Position numbers and translations under genes: made by a program
Origin: Extensimonas soli
GTDB lineage: Bacteria > Pseudomonadota > Gammaproteobacteria > Burkholderiales > Burkholderiaceae_C
Assembly (NCBI RefSeq): GCF_029211265.1
Contig: NZ_JARGEL010000030.1
Coordinates: 1-52,183 of the forward strand
Reading direction: 5' to 3'
DNA: 52,183 bases
Shown here: positions 51,001 through 52,183 of the stretch, piece after piece
How positions within the stretch are numbered: position 1 is the stretch's first letter
Layout: every line of letters starts with the position of its first letter
Notes under the pieces: model-generated
Databases searched by the model: none
What the model saw: the letters and a program-made list of their open reading frames with translations, nothing else
What the model was told of the DNA's origin: nothing

Positions 51001-51771
51001 ATGAGCGACGTCATCCTCGAAACCCGCAAGCTGACCAAGGAGTTCAAGGGCTTCACCGCCGTCAGCCAGGTCGATCTGGCCGTGCGCAGGGGCTCCATCC
51101 ACGCGCTGATCGGCCCCAACGGCGCGGGCAAGACCACCTGCTTCAACCTGCTGACCAAGTTCCTCGAACCGAGCTCGGGCAGCATTTTTTTCAACGGCCA
51201 CGACATCACGGCCGAGAAGCCCGCACAGATCGCGCGGCGCGGCGTGATCCGCTCGTTTCAGATCTCGGCGGTGTTCCCGCACCTCACGGTGCTCGAAAAC
51301 GTGCGCGTGGGTCTGCAGCGCAAGCTCGGCACCGAATTTCACTTCTGGCGCAGCGAACGCACGCTGGACCAGCTCAACGACCGCGCCATGCAATTGCTTG
51401 CCGAGGTTGGTCTTGAAGATCTGGCCGACGAGATCACCGTGAACCTGCCCTACGGCCGCAAGCGCGCGCTCGAGATTGCCACCACGCTGGCCATGGAGCC
51501 CGAGCTCATGCTGCTCGACGAGCCCACGCAGGGCATGGGCCACGAGGACGTCGATCGCGTCACGCGCCTGATCAAAAAGGTCTCGGTAGGGCGCACCATC
51601 CTCATGGTCGAGCACAACATGAAGGTGGTCTCGACGATCGCCGATCGCATCACCGTGCTGCAGCGCGGCGCCGTGCTGGCCGAGGGTGCGTATGCCGAGG
51701 TTTCGAACGATCCTCAGGTGATGGAGGCCTACATGGGCACGACCGATGGCCAACTGCAAGGAGCGCACTGA
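51001..51771 (+). CDS. livG: branched-chain amino acid-type ABC transporter ATP-binding protein LivG
   Basis: A 256-residue ABC ATPase. Walker A is GPNGAGKTT near residues 38-46, and Walker B is LMLLDEPTQGMG. The ABC signature is degenerate (LPYGRKRALEIATTLAMEP), as is common in LivG. It powers uptake of branched-chain amino acids or of other small organic solutes; no binding protein or permease gene is in view to fix the substrate. Upstream CACGGAG serves as ribosome binding site. livF follows directly. Confidence 0.92.
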   Translation: MSDVILETRKLTKEFKGFTAVSQVDLAVRRGSIHALIGPNGAGKTTCFNLLTKFLEPSSGSIFFNGHDITAEKPAQIARRGVIRSFQISAVFPHLTVLENVRVGLQRKLGTEFHFWRSERTLDQLNDRAMQLLAEVGLEDLADEITVNLPYGRKRALEIATTLAMEPELMLLDEPTQGMGHEDVDRVTRLIKKVSVGRTILMVEHNMKVVSTIADRITVLQRGAVLAEGAYAEVSNDPQVMEAYMGTTDGQLQGAH

Positions 51772-51772
51772 G

Positions 51773-52183
51773 ATGGTCGCGACCCTATCCCCTCCCGCGC
51801 CAAGCGTTGCACGTACTGCGGCTGGTAAGTCCGGGGCGCCTGCGCTCGAAATCGGCGGCCTGCACGCATGGTACGGCGAATCGCACGTGCTGCACGGCGT
51901 CGACATGCGCGTGGAGCACGGCGAGGTCGTCACGCTGCTCGGGCGCAACGGCGCCGGGCGCACGACCACGCTGCGCGCCATCATGGGCCTGGTCGGTGCA
52001 CGCAAGGGCTCGATCAAGATCAACGGCACCGAAACCGTTCACTTGCCCACCTACCGCATTGCGCACCTGGGTGTGGGTTACTGCCCCGAGGAGCGCGGCA
52101 TCTTCTCGAGCCTGAGCTGCGAAGAAAACCTGCTGCTGCCACCGGTGCTCAAAACCGGCACGCCCGGCATGTCGCTCGATGAA
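51773..52183 (+). CDS. livF: ABC transporter ATP-binding protein LivF (partial)
   Basis: The first 137 residues are visible; the window ends inside the gene. A non-conserved leader (MVATLSPPAPSVARTAAGKS) is followed by the ABC domain. The Walker A motif reads GRNGAGRTTT, with Arg in place of the invariant Lys. The Q-loop region (GVGYCPEERGIFSSLSCEEN) is normal. The start lies one base after the livG stop, so the two are coupled. Confidence 0.9.
   Translation, partial: MVATLSPPAPSVARTAAGKSGAPALEIGGLHAWYGESHVLHGVDMRVEHGEVVTLLGRNGAGRTTTLRAIMGLVGARKGSIKINGTETVHLPTYRIAHLGVGYCPEERGIFSSLSCEENLLLPPVLKTGTPGMSLDE

Overview
The window is high-GC chromosomal DNA that reads as a member of the Burkholderiales, most likely Comamonadaceae or a close relative. 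The grounds are the conserved gene orders smc-zipA-ligA, exbB-exbD-lpxK-trm112-kdsB-adk and cytochrome c4-resB-ccsB, the presence of EarP, a divergent lexA/asparaginase pair, and codon and base composition. This is inference; no 16S rRNA or database search was available.

Layout. 1-730: wreckage of accessory DNA, with a truncated integron integrase that keeps a LexA operator and a decayed HigB/RelE-like toxin. 732-3870 (minus): nadM-Nudix, an NlpC/P60 lipoprotein and metK, divergent from two lipid A-type acyltransferases (4003-5750). 5760-6970: engB bracketed by two inverted copies of a 169-bp MITE-like element. 7103-13209: cytochrome c4, the system II haem ligation proteins ResB and CcsB, and the periplasmic methionine sulfoxide repair pair MsrP/MsrQ. 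13210-13790: a palindromic element and a DUF6035 remnant touching the 3' end of earP. 15238-24642: ygiQ, uvrC, pgsA, a tartrate/malate dehydrogenase, hupB, tRNA-Val, ppiD, tRNA-His. 24691-27150: an IS-end scar, a small hypothetical gene, and lexA divergent from an asparaginase over two LexA boxes. 27244-31320 (minus): an envelope operon exbB-exbD-lpxK-trm112-kdsB-adk. 31321-36029: DnaA-box cluster, xseA, sodB, DUF192, a small Ala/Lys-rich secreted protein, icd. 36163-45575: a PAS-GGDEF-EAL protein, then smc-zipA-ligA. 45666-49080: an accessory island with an SDR gene cut by an IS481-family element, two coiled-coil proteins (one cytoplasmic, one exported) and a truncated small gene. 49081-52183: DUF2238, plsY, an Hsp15-like S4 protein, and livG plus the start of livF.

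Most genes are housekeeping: envelope lipid and LPS precursor synthesis, cytochrome maturation, SOS repair and chromosome maintenance. The unusual content lies between and inside them. The strongest observation is a family of about 45-50 bp palindromic repeats, at least 12 copies by eye, with a fixed 28-nt spacing between an ATAGCT box and a CTAGAGGCC-like box. Six copies lie inside reading frames (earP twice, ygiQ, the asparaginase, xseA, ligA) and are read through in frame. Others abut genes and supply a Shine-Dalgarno sequence, a start codon or a stop codon. One MITE copy sits exactly at the CTAG of one of these repeats, so the empty site can be reconstructed. The only candidate for an undescribed protein system is the coiled-coil pair at 47318-48682 next to the IS481 element.
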